A DNA stretch of 31,126 nt. Source: an uncultured Flavobacterium sp. (GTDB lineage Bacteria > Bacteroidota > Bacteroidia > Flavobacteriales > Flavobacteriaceae). A model generated the notes under the pieces. It had not been told where the DNA came from. It saw only the letters and a program-made list of their open reading frames with translations, and did no database searches. Location: NCBI RefSeq assembly GCF_937967675.1, contig NZ_CALBSN010000105.1:1-31126 (forward strand), given 5' to 3'. A program made the position numbers and the translations under genes. Within the stretch, counting starts at the first letter, position 1; each line of letters begins with the position of its first letter. Shown piece by piece: positions 30,870 to 31,126 of this stretch.

Positions 30870-31126
30870 CTAATCGTTTAGTTTTAAAACAGCCATAAAT
30901 GCTTCTTGCGGAATTTCTACGTTTCCAACTTGACGCATACGTTTTTTTCCTTTTTTCTGTTTTTCTAAAAGTTTACGTTTACGCGAGATATCTCCACCAT
31001 AACATTTCGCTGTTACGTCTTTTCTCAAAGCTTTAATAGTTTCACGTGCGATAACTTTAGCTCCAATTGCAGCCTGAATTGGAATATCAAACTGTTGTCT
31101 TGGGATTAATTCTTTTAGCTTCTCAC
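30870..31126 (-). CDS. lepA: Elongation factor 4 (LepA), C-terminal part only
   Basis: This is a ribosome-associated GTPase, thought to back-translocate or remodel stalled ribosomes. Only the last ~85 residues are in the window; the full protein is about 600. They match the LepA-specific C-terminal domain by eye: VIARETIKALRKDVTAKCYG, GDISRKRKLLEKQKKGKKRM and the closing VGNVEIPQEAFMAVLKL. The stop codon is at 30870-30872. The GTPase domains lie beyond base 31126. The call is firm despite truncation because this tail is distinctive. Confidence 0.96.
   Translation of the reverse strand, partial: EKLKELIPRQQFDIPIQAAIGAKVIARETIKALRKDVTAKCYGGDISRKRKLLEKQKKGKKRMRQVGNVEIPQEAFMAVLKLND

Overview
The window looks like chromosomal DNA from a member of the Flavobacteriaceae, close to Flavobacterium. 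The evidence is the low GC content, Bacteroidetes-type -7 promoter boxes (TAnnTTTG) in front of several genes, a very large secreted protein with a type IX secretion (T9SS type B / gliding-motility-associated) C-terminal domain, a class II HMG-CoA reductase followed by a GYDIA-type GHMP kinase (mevalonate route to isoprenoids), and LptC encoded as a lipoprotein.

Layout. 1-4707 (minus strand) is a peptide-use operon: a secreted dipeptidyl peptidase IV, then two tandem POT-family peptide transporters, the second cut by the window edge. An intrinsic terminator lies in the leader of the last gene. 4836-7066 (plus) holds HMG-CoA reductase and the GHMP kinase, overlapping by one base. 7098-11101 is a signalling module: a periplasmic TPR-CHAT (caspase-like) protein on plus, converging on a minus-strand ECF sigma factor and a single-pass TPR protein that looks like its anti-sigma partner.

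11102-16853 is an accessory-looking interval ending at a tRNA-Phe gene. It has a small HTH gene preceded by an unusual hairpin Shine-Dalgarno and mini-ORF, a tight run of five small unknown membrane or secreted proteins, and a lipoprotein with Fn3-like and Fibrobacter-paralogous (C-type-lectin-like) domains. That lipoprotein is bracketed by two copies of a roughly 150-bp element (hairpin plus an identical 79-bp core). Beyond it is about 1.2 kb without convincing genes but with several strong hairpins.

17049-24644 (plus) looks like one long core operon for coenzyme A synthesis and the cell envelope: coaX, an outer-membrane barrel, a TPR protein, lptC, a tiny membrane protein, a CNNM/CBS transporter-like protein and a PpiD-like chaperone. 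24698-26391 (minus) is a umuDC SOS-mutagenesis pair with a candidate operator. 26452-30744 (minus) is a 1430-residue T9SS-exported surface protein with eight repeated Cys-Pro modules. The window closes with the 3' end of lepA (minus).

The most interesting parts are the CHAT / ECF sigma / membrane-TPR module, which resembles the protease-sigma logic of Craspase but without CRISPR, and the repeated hairpin-core element flanking the lipoprotein gene. All calls are from reading the sequence; no database search was run.
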